This document shows positions 18,035 through 27,190 of a stretch of DNA of 59,485 nt, piece by piece. The notes below the pieces were generated by a model, which had not been told where the DNA came from, did not search any database, and saw nothing but the letters and a program-made list of their open reading frames with translations. Within the stretch, counting starts at the first letter, position 1. Each line of letters opens with the position of its first letter. This DNA comes from Cyanobacteria bacterium RYN_339 (GTDB lineage Bacteria; Cyanobacteriota; Sericytochromatia; S15B-MN24; JAQBPE01): assembly GCA_028287685.1 (NCBI GenBank), contig JAQBPE010000017.1, positions 1 to 59,485 on the forward strand, in the 5' to 3' direction. The position numbers and the translations under genes are program-made.

Positions 18035-18988
18035 ATGATCGTCACGGTCACCCTCAACGCCGCGCTGGACAAGACCCACCTGTTGGGTGACTTCAGGCTG
18101 GGCGCGGTTAACCTGCCGCAGCAGGTGCTGGCGCTGGCGGGCGGCAAGGGCATCAACGTCGCGCGGGTGCTGCATGCGCTCGGCGAGCCGGTCGTTGCCA
18201 CCGGCGTGGTGGCCGGCCATACCGGCGCGTACGTCGAGAGCTGCCTGGACCGCGAGGGCATCATCCATGCCTTCCACCGGCTGGCGGATGGCGAAAGCCG
18301 TACCTGCCTTGCCATCGTGCACCCGGAGCAGGGCATCCAGACCGAAATCAACGAGGCCGGCGCGTTCGTCTCCGCAACGGAGTTCGAGCGCTTCCGCACG
18401 CGCTTCGCGGAGTTGCTCCCCCGCGCCAGCTGGGTGGCGCTATCGGGCAGCATGCCGCCCGGGTTGGACGGCGCGGCCTGCCTGGAGCTGATGAACATGG
18501 CGCGGGCCGCGGGCAAGCCGCTGTCGCTCGACACCAGTGGGCCGGCGCTGCCGCTGGCCCTGACCGGCCGCCCAGATGTCTTCAAGCCGAACCAGGGGGA
18601 GGCGGAGGCTTTGCTTGGCTGGCGCGTGGATGAAACCAACCTGGCGGCCTCGCTGGAACGGTTGCTGGGGATGGGCGCGCGCGTCGTCGCCCTGTCGTTG
18701 GGGGCCGCGGGCGCGGCGATCGCCACCCGCGACGAGGCCTGGTTCCTGGCCGCGCCGCGGGTCGACGCCATCAACCCGATCGGCTCCGGCGACTCGTTCC
18801 TGGCCTCGTTGATCGCGTCGCTGCTCCATGGCCTGCCCCTGGCCGACGCCGGCGCCTGGGCCGTGGCGGCGGGGTCCGCCAACGCGGCCGTGCCGGGGGC
18901 CGCGGCCTGCACTCGAGCCCAGATCGAAGCCTTGTTGCCGGCGGTGCGGCCCTGCCCGCTCGGCGACGCCGTGGGGATCGCCCCATGA
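18035..18988 (+). CDS. PfkB-family sugar kinase (1-phosphofructokinase/tagatose-6-P kinase-like)
   Basis: MIVTVTLNAALDKTHLLGDF; GGKGINVARVLHALGEP; INPIGSGDSFLASLIASLLHG; RBS GGGGAGGGA. Confidence 0.88.
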   Translation: MIVTVTLNAALDKTHLLGDFRLGAVNLPQQVLALAGGKGINVARVLHALGEPVVATGVVAGHTGAYVESCLDREGIIHAFHRLADGESRTCLAIVHPEQGIQTEINEAGAFVSATEFERFRTRFAELLPRASWVALSGSMPPGLDGAACLELMNMARAAGKPLSLDTSGPALPLALTGRPDVFKPNQGEAEALLGWRVDETNLAASLERLLGMGARVVALSLGAAGAAIATRDEAWFLAAPRVDAINPIGSGDSFLASLIASLLHGLPLADAGAWAVAAGSANAAVPGAAACTRAQIEALLPAVRPCPLGDAVGIAP

Positions 18989-20169
18989 TCCGCCTCCCCG
19001 ACCACGACGCGCTCTTCCCCGCCATCGGCCTCTACGTCCACTTCCCATTCTGCGCCAAGAAGTGCAGCTACTGCGACTTCCCGTCCTTCGCGGGCCAAGA
19101 CGACCAAATGGACGCCTACCTGGGCGCCCTGGAACGCGAAATCGCCGCCGCGCCGCGTCGGCATGTACGCACGGTCTTCCTGGGCGGCGGCACGCCCAGC
19201 TACGTGCCCGGGCCCTGGATGGAACGGATCATGGCGGCCATCCACGCCCGTTTCGACCTGCTGCCCGGGGCCGAAGTCACGATGGAGGCCAACCCGGGCA
19301 ACGAGCGGCTGCACCAGAACGAGGAGTGGCGCCGTTACCGGGCGATGGGCATCACGCGCATCAGCATGGGCGTGCAGTCCTTCGACCCGGCCATTTTGCA
19401 GGCGCTGGGCCGGATCCACTCGCCCGGCGAGGCGCTGGAGACCGTGGCCGCCGTGCAGGCCGCCGGCTTCGACTCCGCCAGCATCGATCTCATGTACGGC
19501 TTGCCCGGACAGTCGGTCGAGACCTGGCGCTCGACGCTTCAGCAGGCCGTGGCCCTGGGCCTGCCGCACCTATCGGCCTACAGCCTGATCGTCGAGCCGC
19601 ATACGCCCTTCGACGCGCTGGAGCGCCAGGGCAAGCTGAAGCTGCCGTCCGAAGACCAGGAGCGCGGCATGGCGGCGGTCGCCGAAGAGGTGTTGGGCAG
19701 CGCAGGTTACGCGCAATACGAGATCTCGAACTGGGCCCAGCCCGGCTTCGAGAGCCGCCACAACACGGTCTACTGGCTAAACGAGCCCTGGTTGGGCCTG
19801 GGGTCGGGTTCCCACAGCTACTACCAGCGCCGGCGCTGGGCCAATGCGACCACGATCAAGGCCTACATCGAAGGCGGGCCCACGCCCATGCCGGAGGCCC
19901 CGCAGGACCTGACGGCCGAGCTCGAAGAGACCATGTTCATGGGCCTGCGGCTTACCCGCGAGGGCGTCACGGACGCCCGCTTCCGGCAGCGCTTCGGCGT
20001 AGGCTTGCTGGACGTGTATGGCGATCGCATCACGAAGTTGGGCGATCTCGTCACATGGGAAAACGAGCGGCTCACGCTCTCGAAGGGAGGTTTGCCGCTC
20101 GGGAACGAGGTGTTCGAGGAATTCCTCGAGCCTAACTTGGGACCTTCGACAGCGCCTGCATCCGCTTGA
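18985..20169 (+). CDS. hemW: HemW-like radical SAM protein
   Basis: IGLYVHFPFCAKKCSYCDFPSF; VFLGGGTPSYVPG; ITRISMGVQSFDPAILQALGRIHSP; ATGA overlap with the upstream gene. Confidence 0.88.
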   Translation: MIRLPDHDALFPAIGLYVHFPFCAKKCSYCDFPSFAGQDDQMDAYLGALEREIAAAPRRHVRTVFLGGGTPSYVPGPWMERIMAAIHARFDLLPGAEVTMEANPGNERLHQNEEWRRYRAMGITRISMGVQSFDPAILQALGRIHSPGEALETVAAVQAAGFDSASIDLMYGLPGQSVETWRSTLQQAVALGLPHLSAYSLIVEPHTPFDALERQGKLKLPSEDQERGMAAVAEEVLGSAGYAQYEISNWAQPGFESRHNTVYWLNEPWLGLGSGSHSYYQRRRWANATTIKAYIEGGPTPMPEAPQDLTAELEETMFMGLRLTREGVTDARFRQRFGVGLLDVYGDRITKLGDLVTWENERLTLSKGGLPLGNEVFEEFLEPNLGPSTAPASA

Positions 20170-21565
20170 ACTCTTCCTTGTAGCGGGCCACCAGCTCCGG
20201 GGCGTTCTTGATCACGAGCATGTTCTCGTCGTTGTCCGACTGCGCGCTCTTGGAGAAGTTGAACGAGCCCATGATCAGGGTGCTGTCGTCCACGATGATG
20301 ACCTTGTGGTGCATCAGGGCGGGGTTGGTGTCGACGCGGACGTCGAGGCGGCCCTGGCTCGCGGGGACGTTGGCCTGCATCTGGTGGATCACGCTGTAGC
20401 GGGAAGCGGCCTGGCTCTTCTCGAAGACGCCGGACACCGTGCCGCCGCGGTCGATCACGGCCTGCATCGAAGCGGCGATCTCCGTGTCAGCGAAGGAGAA
20501 GGCCATGAACTCGACCTTCTTCGCGTTCTGCAACTCGTTGAGGATGGCGCGCTGGGCGCCGCCCTGGGCCGCGGCGCTGGGCGAGAAGTACGGGGTGATC
20601 TGCGCGCCGCCGACGTTGACCGTCTGCGCTTGCGGGTGCTCGGCGCCCGGCTTGTCGGTCTTGAAGTTGCGGCCCTCGAACATCTTCTTGAACTCGGCCT
20701 CGTAGATCGCGGCCAGGTCCGTGGACTGGATCTGAAGGGCGTTGTTGTTGTCGCCGTGGGCGCCGGTGTCGGTGATGTTGAAGGAGCCGGTCCAAACCGT
20801 GCCGCCGTTCACCACCAGGAACTTGTCGTGCATCAGGCCGGCCTTGTTGTCGTCCGGGATCACGGGGATGCCGGCGGCCTGCAGCTTGATGATCGGGTCG
20901 CGCAGGGTCTGGTCCTTCTCGGAGTGCACGTAGTAGTCGTTCTCCGTGACCAGACGGACGGTCACGCCGCGCTGCTTCGCGCGGATCAGGGCATCGACCA
21001 CGTTGGGGATGCCGATGTCGAAGAAGGCGCCGTCCAGCGTGCCGCCGGCCTGGACGCTGTCGATCAGGGCCGTCAGCTGCTTGTCCGGGTTGTTCGCGTC
21101 GGCCTCGGAGGTGGCCTTGTTCTCGGCGTTGGCCTGGGCCTTGGTCTTGCCGTTGATCTCGCCGGCGTAGGTGTTGTTGAAGTAGGCCTGGATGCCGGGC
21201 GTGGGGCCGGCAGGCGGCGTCACGGGCGGCTGGACAGGCGGCGTGACGGGAGGTTGCACGGGGGGCTGGGCCGGGGGCGTCACGGGCGGCTGCGGCGCCG
21301 GCGTGGGGCTGATCAGGCTCATGACCCAATCGATGAACCGACGGACCAGGCCCTTCTTGGGCGGGACCTCGGCGATCATCGCGGCCGGCGGCGCCACCTG
21401 GGGCTGGGAGGAGGTCCACGCGTCGCCAATCACGCCGAATTGGCCGGCGGCGGGGGCCGCGGGCTGGGCGCCACCGGCCATCGGGCGCTGCAGACGGCGG
21501 TAATCGCCGACCAGGCCGGGCTTGGCGTTCAAAACGGGATCGGGCATCGGAACCTCCACGGACAA
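20132..21565 (-). CDS. Phospholipase D-like protein with two HKD motifs and a Pro-rich linker
   Basis: LMHDKFLVVNGGTVWTGSFNITDTG and LMHHKVIIVDDSTLIMGSFNFSKSAQSDNDEN; linker PVTPPAQPPVQPPVTPPVQPPVTPP; no obvious signal peptide. Confidence 0.87.
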   Translation of the reverse strand: MSVEVPMPDPVLNAKPGLVGDYRRLQRPMAGGAQPAAPAAGQFGVIGDAWTSSQPQVAPPAAMIAEVPPKKGLVRRFIDWVMSLISPTPAPQPPVTPPAQPPVQPPVTPPVQPPVTPPAGPTPGIQAYFNNTYAGEINGKTKAQANAENKATSEADANNPDKQLTALIDSVQAGGTLDGAFFDIGIPNVVDALIRAKQRGVTVRLVTENDYYVHSEKDQTLRDPIIKLQAAGIPVIPDDNKAGLMHDKFLVVNGGTVWTGSFNITDTGAHGDNNNALQIQSTDLAAIYEAEFKKMFEGRNFKTDKPGAEHPQAQTVNVGGAQITPYFSPSAAAQGGAQRAILNELQNAKKVEFMAFSFADTEIAASMQAVIDRGGTVSGVFEKSQAASRYSVIHQMQANVPASQGRLDVRVDTNPALMHHKVIIVDDSTLIMGSFNFSKSAQSDNDENMLVIKNAPELVARYKEEFKRMQALSKVPS

Positions 21566-21662
21566 CTCGTTGGAGACCTTATCGCCCTATCGGGATGGAG
21601 ACACGGTTAAAACCACGTAAACCAAGATTTAAAGTTGCGGCCGGCCGATGCAGGCTTGCCGG

Positions 21663-21691
21663 TTGTTCCCGCGTTTAAATATCTTTACAAT
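21663..21691 (+). promoter_or_regulatory. Sigma70-like promoter TTGTTC-N17-TACAAT
   Basis: Consensus spacing upstream of the debranching-enzyme gene. Confidence 0.5.
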
Positions 21692-21722
21692 GTCACGAGC
21701 GTTGCGGGCCAGGAGGTGTACG

Positions 21723-24005
21723 TTGTCCATCCATGAAGATAAGAAGCCCGGTTTCGAGATTGCGGGCGAGGTCTTCGAGTTGGACGAGGATCTCAACAAG
21801 ATCCTGCGCGAAGGCGTCCCGGCCGTGTTGGAGGCTTGCAGGCACACGCGCCAGGTGATCAAGCAGGACACGCTCTTCCTGATCTCGGACAGCAACGGCG
21901 GCATCTACAACGGCTGCAACTGCGGCACCGGGCTGTACTACCTCGACACGCGGTTCCTGAATGGCCTGGAGCTGGAAATCGAAGGGGCGGAGCCCACCCT
22001 ACTCTCCAGCTCCACCGAAAAGAACTACTTGAGCCGGATCGAGTTCATGAACGCGGCGATGATCCTGGCGGACGGCACGCAGGTGCCCCAAGAATCGCTC
22101 TACGTGGCCTCGAACCGTCTGATCGAGGCGATCATCCACGAACGCCTGGAGCTGGTGAACTACAACCACTTCCCCGTGACCCTGCGCCTGGCGATGACGT
22201 TCAGCGCCGATTTCTCCGACATGTTCGAGGTGCGCGGCGCGTACCACGGCGATCGCGGCGTGTTCTTCCAGCCCAAGACGACCGCCGGCCAAATCGTGCT
22301 CGCCTACCTGGGCGCCGACCAGCAGCTGCGCCGCACGCGCATCACGCTGATGCAGACGCCGGCCGCCGTGGTGCCGACGCCGCTGCCGCACTCCACCGGC
22401 GTGCGCGTGGAGTTCACCGTCCTCGTCGAGGGCGGCGGAGGCCGCACCACCTTGGAGTTCATGATCGAGCCGTTGATCGAGCCGGCGGTCTCGCGCGACG
22501 AGCTTCCGCCGCCGCCGCCCACGCCGGTGGCCGATTTCCAGGGCGAAAGCGAGCGCCTCGCCGTGGAGCAGGCGCGGCGGCGGGCCCGCCTCACGCGCCT
22601 CTCCAGCGACAACGAGATCTACAACTTGGTATTAGACCGCAGCGTGCTGGATCTCCAGACCCTGACATCGATGATGCCGGACACGGGCCTCTACATCTGC
22701 GCCGGCCTCCCCTGGTACGCCTGCCCGTTCGGTCGGGACGCGCTGATTGCCGCCTACCAGAGCCTGATCCTGGGGCCGGAACTGGCGATGGGCACGCTGC
22801 GCTACCTGGCCAAGCTGCAGGGCAAGGACACCAACGACTACCGCGACGAAGAGCCGGGCAAGATCCTGCATGAGGTGCGCTACGGCGAGCTGGCGAACCT
22901 GGGCCAGGTGCCGCACTCGCCGTACTACGGCTCGATCGACGCCACGCCGCTGTTCTTGATCCTGATTTCCGAAACGTACCGCTGGACGGGCGACCTGGAC
23001 TTCGTCCGCGAGATGTGGGAGCCCGTGGAGCAGGCGCTGATGTGGATCGACGCCTACGGCGACCAGGATGGGGATGGCTTCCTCGAGTACGCCACGCGCT
23101 CGCCCCTCGGCCTGTTCAACCAGTGCTGGAAGGATTCCAGCATCAGCAACATCAACCCGGACTTCTCGCTGGCCCAGCCCCCCGTGGCCGTGGCCGAGGT
23201 GCAGGGCTACGTGTATGACGCCAAGAAGCGCATGGCCGAACTCTGTTACGCGATGGACCTGCGCGTCATGGGCGATCGCCTCGATCGGGAGGCAAACGAC
23301 CTGAAGGTGAACTTCAACCGCGCCTTCTGGTCCGAACAGGATGGCTTCTACGTGATGGCGCTGGACAAGGACAAGAAGCAGGTGAGGACGCTGGCCTCCA
23401 ACGTCGGCCACGCGCTGTGGAGCGGCATCATCCAGGATGACCGTGTGCCGTTGGTGGCCAAGCAGATGCTGGCGCCGGATATGTTCAGCGGTTGGGGCAT
23501 CCGCACGCTCAGCGCTGCCATGCCGCCCTATAATCCACTCAGCTACCACAACGGATCGATCTGGCCGCACGACAACAGCCTGATCGCCAAGGGGCTGGCC
23601 TGCCAGGGGTACGCCACCGAGGCCCTGACGGTTATGAACTCGCTGTACCAGGCATCGCTGCAATTCCCGTATTACCGCCTGCCGGAGCTCTTCTGCGGCT
23701 TCGACAAGGGCGGAGACATGGACAAGCCGGTGCCTTACCCGGTGGCCTGCTCGCCGCAGGCCTGGGCCGCCGGCGCATCCTTCTTGCTGCTCCAGTCGAT
23801 CCTGGGCCTGGACCCGGACGCCGCCAAGGGGCAGCTGATGATCAAGCAGCCGTTGCTGCCGCCCTGGCTCGAGAACGTATATCTGAGAGGGCTGCGCATC
23901 GGCAAGGTGACGGTGGACCTCCAGTTCATGCAGATGAACGGGGTCACGACGTGCCGCGTGCTGAGCAAGGTGGGCGGGCCGTTGAAGATCCTAATCGAGG
24001 GCTAG
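21723..24005 (+). CDS. Amylo-alpha-1,6-glucosidase / glycogen debranching-type protein
   Basis: TTG start after AGGAGGTG; GCNCGTGLYYLDTRFLNGLELEIEG; GLPWYACPFGRDALIAAYQSL; YHNGSIWPHDNSLIAKGL; PELFCGFDKGG. Confidence 0.88.
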   Translation: MSIHEDKKPGFEIAGEVFELDEDLNKILREGVPAVLEACRHTRQVIKQDTLFLISDSNGGIYNGCNCGTGLYYLDTRFLNGLELEIEGAEPTLLSSSTEKNYLSRIEFMNAAMILADGTQVPQESLYVASNRLIEAIIHERLELVNYNHFPVTLRLAMTFSADFSDMFEVRGAYHGDRGVFFQPKTTAGQIVLAYLGADQQLRRTRITLMQTPAAVVPTPLPHSTGVRVEFTVLVEGGGGRTTLEFMIEPLIEPAVSRDELPPPPPTPVADFQGESERLAVEQARRRARLTRLSSDNEIYNLVLDRSVLDLQTLTSMMPDTGLYICAGLPWYACPFGRDALIAAYQSLILGPELAMGTLRYLAKLQGKDTNDYRDEEPGKILHEVRYGELANLGQVPHSPYYGSIDATPLFLILISETYRWTGDLDFVREMWEPVEQALMWIDAYGDQDGDGFLEYATRSPLGLFNQCWKDSSISNINPDFSLAQPPVAVAEVQGYVYDAKKRMAELCYAMDLRVMGDRLDREANDLKVNFNRAFWSEQDGFYVMALDKDKKQVRTLASNVGHALWSGIIQDDRVPLVAKQMLAPDMFSGWGIRTLSAAMPPYNPLSYHNGSIWPHDNSLIAKGLACQGYATEALTVMNSLYQASLQFPYYRLPELFCGFDKGGDMDKPVPYPVACSPQAWAAGASFLLLQSILGLDPDAAKGQLMIKQPLLPPWLENVYLRGLRIGKVTVDLQFMQMNGVTTCRVLSKVGGPLKILIEG

Positions 24006-24419
24006 TACCATCTTCCGGTGGGGGATACCTGCCTCCAGGAACTCGTCGCCCTCCGGGACGTAGCCCAGCTTGGCGTAGAACGGCATGGCGTGGACCTGGC
24101 TTTCGAGCATGAGCTTGCGCGCGCCCGCCAGCCGGGCTTCGGAGGCGATGACGCGCATCAGGGCGTTGCCCACGCCCTGCCCACGCAGCTCCCCAAGGAC
24201 GGCCACGCGGCCGACCTTCCAGCCATCGGGCAGGGTGACGGCGCGCGCGGTGCCGACGGGGCGCTCGCCGTCCATGGCCAGCCAGTGGCGGGCGCCAGCG
24301 TCCAACGCGTCCAGTTCGAGGGCGGACGGCACCTGTTGTTCGTCCACGAACACGGCGAAACGGATGGCCTTGCAAGCCTGCCAGTCGGCATCGGACGTGG
24401 CGCGACGGACCTCGATCAT
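23991..24419 (-). CDS. GNAT-family N-acetyltransferase
   Basis: MIEVRRATSDADWQACKAIRFAVFVDEQQVP; VGRVAVLGELRGQGVGNALMRVIASEA; FYAKLGYVPEGDEFLEAGIPHRKM. Confidence 0.9.
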   Translation of the reverse strand: MIEVRRATSDADWQACKAIRFAVFVDEQQVPSALELDALDAGARHWLAMDGERPVGTARAVTLPDGWKVGRVAVLGELRGQGVGNALMRVIASEARLAGARKLMLESQVHAMPFYAKLGYVPEGDEFLEAGIPHRKMVLALD

Positions 24420-24469
24420 GATCGGACCTCTGGTAAGATAGGGCGCTCCCACCCGACAGGAGGTGCCCG

Positions 24470-24787
24470 ATGGAAGCCCGCGTCGTGACTTCTGCCTGCA
24501 GCTTCAACCCGGACAAAATGGCGAAGAACCCGCTCTTCGAGTCGCCCCACATGTTCTTCGACGTGTACTGCCTCAAGCCGGGCCAGGCCCAGAAGGTGCA
24601 TGTCCACTACGGGTCCGACAAGGTGTACTACGTGCTGTCGGGGTCCGGCCACTTCACGATCGGCGACCAGGAGGCCACTTACGGCCCCGGCACCGCCGTG
24701 ATGGCGCGCTCGGGGCAGCCCCACGGCATCCGCAACGACGGCCCCGACGACCTGATGGCCCTCGTGGTGATGGCACCGAAGCCTTAA
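24470..24787 (+). CDS. Cupin-domain protein
   Basis: VHVHYGSDKVYYVLSGSGHFTIGDQEATYGPGTAVMARSGQPHGIRNDG. Confidence 0.88.
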   Translation: MEARVVTSACSFNPDKMAKNPLFESPHMFFDVYCLKPGQAQKVHVHYGSDKVYYVLSGSGHFTIGDQEATYGPGTAVMARSGQPHGIRNDGPDDLMALVVMAPKP

Positions 24788-25209
24788 CTCGCGCTCTTGC
24801 GCCCCTTCACGACGGCAAGCGGGTTGGCCGTCAGCCACTTCTGAAGATCCTCCACCGGCGAGAAGTACTTCCGGCTGCTGTGGGCGCAGAAGAGCATCGC
24901 CGTGCCCTTGACCTTGCGCAGCTCGTCCACGGAGAACCATTGCAGCTCCACGTGATCGGGCTCGCATTCCTCGCAGTTGCACAGCAGCAGCGGGTGGATG
25001 CCCTTGATCACCTCGCGCGGCCGCGCAGGCGTTACATCCGGCGTGGCCTCGCCCGTATGCTCCGGATGTTCCGGCGCCTGCCCGTCGCCCGCGATGGCCT
25101 CGCCCAGGTCGGCCGGGGCATCGGCGCCCGTGGGCACCTGATGGCCTTCGGGTGCTTCCAGGGCGTCCACGGCTACGGCTTCGGGGGTCTCGATGGGGTC
25201 TTGATCCAT
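24784..25209 (-). CDS. Hypothetical protein with acidic N-terminus and Cys-rich putative metal site
   Basis: MDQDPIETPEAVAVDALEAPEG...HPLLLCNCEECEPDHVELQWFSVDELRKVKGTAMLFCAHSSRKYF. Confidence 0.65.
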   Translation of the reverse strand: MDQDPIETPEAVAVDALEAPEGHQVPTGADAPADLGEAIAGDGQAPEHPEHTGEATPDVTPARPREVIKGIHPLLLCNCEECEPDHVELQWFSVDELRKVKGTAMLFCAHSSRKYFSPVEDLQKWLTANPLAVVKGRKSAS

Positions 25210-25211
25210 GT

Positions 25212-25649
25212 TCAGCTTCCTACGGCGAGGGCCTCGCGCCTCAGCTGGCGCGTGGCGAGGTCGCGCAAAAGCATCAGGCAGCAATCCGAGAGGAACTCCT
25301 GGAGCCAGGCCAGCTGGGCAGGGCCCACGGCGATGGTCTCCAGTTCCGGTTCCGCTACCAACAGGTGCTCCATCAGCTCCTGCGCCCGCACGAGGTGCTC
25401 CACCAGCAGCGGCCGGCTCACCATGGGTTGTACCACTTCCACCAGCGCCGCCGCCACCCGGACCATGGCCAGGTCGTCGGACGGGCCGCGCAGGCACTGG
25501 GTCAGCGCCTGGCAGGTGGTGATGGCGGTGCGCAGGGCGCGACGGTCGCGGTTGCCCAGGCTCCCGCCCTGCTGCTTCAGGCGGACCAGGCAACGCTCGG
25601 CGTCGCTCCAGTGCAGGCTGACCTGGTAGACGAGGGATTCGGTCTGCAT
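25212..25649 (-). CDS. Hypothetical helical protein
   Basis: MQTESLVYQVSLHWSDAERCLVRLKQQ...; 2-nt gap to the next gene; GGAGG-like RBS. Confidence 0.6.
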   Translation of the reverse strand: MQTESLVYQVSLHWSDAERCLVRLKQQGGSLGNRDRRALRTAITTCQALTQCLRGPSDDLAMVRVAAALVEVVQPMVSRPLLVEHLVRAQELMEHLLVAEPELETIAVGPAQLAWLQEFLSDCCLMLLRDLATRQLRREALAVGS

Positions 25650-25707
25650 CACATAACCTCCGCGATCATCAAAGTATAACATAACGCATGCCGCGCTCGG
25701 CTGTGAT

Positions 25708-25735
25708 TTGCACCCGGAACCAGGCAAGCTATGAT
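25708..25735 (+). promoter_or_regulatory. Promoter TTGCAC-N16-TATGAT upstream of the APC permease
   Basis: Hexamers and spacing. Confidence 0.45.
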
Positions 25736-25780
25736 GAGCGTTCGGCAGACTTATTTTTGACGACGAAGAGGACCCACCAG

Positions 25781-27190
25781 GTGATCAACCAATTGCTCAA
25801 CCGCAAGCCGTTCGAGGCGGCCATGGAGGAGAAGGAGGGAGGCCTCAAGCGCACGCTTGGCGCCCTGGACCTGACGGTGCTCGGCATCGGCGCCATCATC
25901 GGCGCGGGTATCTTCGTGATCGCCGGCCGCGGTGCCCAGGCTGCCGGGCCCGGCATCATGTTGTCCTTCGTGCTGGTGGGCATCGCCTGCCTCTGCGCCG
26001 CGCTGTGCTACGCCGAACTGGCCTCGATGATCCCCGCGGCGGGCAGCGCCTACGCATACACTTACGCCACCTTGGGCGAGTTCCCGGCCTGGCTGATCGG
26101 CTGGTTCCTGGTGTTGGAGTACTCCGTGGCCTCCGCGGCCGTGGCGAGTGGCTGGAGCGGCTACTTCAATAAAATCCTCCACATGTTGGGGGCGGCCCTC
26201 CCTGACAGCCTGACGCACAGCCCGCTCGACACCACGACGCCCGGCATGATGAACCTGCCGGCCATCTGCATCGTGCTCGCGGTGACGGTGTTGTTGGTGC
26301 TGGGCGTCCGCGAAAGTGCGCGCGTGAACGCGCTTTTCGTCGCCCTGAAAATCGCCGTCCTGGTGGTCTTCATCGTGGTCGCCTTGCCCTACGTGAAGCC
26401 CGGCAACTGGGATCCCTTCCTGCCGTTCGGTTGGCCCGGCGTGGTCAAGGGCGGCGCCATGATCTTCTTCGCCTACATCGGCTTTGATGCCGTCGCTACG
26501 ACGGCCGAGGAATGCAAGAACCCCCAGCGTGACCTGCCCATCGGCATCCTGGGCTCGCTGGGAGTCTGCACCGTCTTCTACATCATCGTGGCCGCCGTCA
26601 TGACCGGCATGGTGCCGTTCGCCCAACTGGACGACCCCGCCCCGCTGGCCAAGGCCCTGTCCTTGATTGGCAAGGACCAGTTCGCCGCCCTGATTTCGGT
26701 GGGCGCCATCTTCGGCCTCTCAAGCGTGATCATGGTGTTGATGATGGGCATGCCGCGCATCTGGTTCGCCATGGCGCGCGACGGCCTGCTGCCTCCCGTG
26801 CTGGGTGCGATCCACCCGAAGTTCCGCACGCCCTGGATCGCCACCATCATCAACGGCGTGTTCGTGGCGGCCGTGACCGGCCTGCTGCGCCTCAACGAAA
26901 TCGCGGAAATGACGAACATCGGCACGCTGTCCGCCTTCATCGTGGTGGCCATCGGCGTGTGGATCCTGCGCGTGCGCAGCCCTGAAATGAAGCGTGGCTT
27001 CACGGCCCCGCTGCTGCCCGTCACCGCCTTGATCACGATCGTCTCCTGCAGCTGGATGATGTGGGCCCTCGACGCGCTGACCTGGAAGTACTTCGCCGTC
27101 TGGACCGTGTTGGGCATCATCGTGTACTTCGTATACGGCGTGCACAACAGCGTCCTCCGTCCCGGCGCCCCCGCCAAACAGCAAGCGTGA
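25781..27190 (+). CDS. APC-family amino acid permease
   Basis: LDLTVLGIGAIIGAGIFVIAGRGAQAAGPGIMLSFV; IPAAGSAYAYTYATLGEFPAWLIGWFLVLEY; FFAYIGFDAVATTAEECKNPQRDLPIGI. Confidence 0.92.
   Translation: MINQLLNRKPFEAAMEEKEGGLKRTLGALDLTVLGIGAIIGAGIFVIAGRGAQAAGPGIMLSFVLVGIACLCAALCYAELASMIPAAGSAYAYTYATLGEFPAWLIGWFLVLEYSVASAAVASGWSGYFNKILHMLGAALPDSLTHSPLDTTTPGMMNLPAICIVLAVTVLLVLGVRESARVNALFVALKIAVLVVFIVVALPYVKPGNWDPFLPFGWPGVVKGGAMIFFAYIGFDAVATTAEECKNPQRDLPIGILGSLGVCTVFYIIVAAVMTGMVPFAQLDDPAPLAKALSLIGKDQFAALISVGAIFGLSSVIMVLMMGMPRIWFAMARDGLLPPVLGAIHPKFRTPWIATIINGVFVAAVTGLLRLNEIAEMTNIGTLSAFIVVAIGVWILRVRSPEMKRGFTAPLLPVTALITIVSCSWMMWALDALTWKYFAVWTVLGIIVYFVYGVHNSVLRPGAPAKQQA

Noticed and set aside
21192-21300. 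GC-rich repeat (GGCGTCACGGGCGGC...) as possible minisatellite or mobile repeat
   Set aside because: It is simply the coding sequence for the PVTPPAQPPVQPP linker of the PLD-like protein
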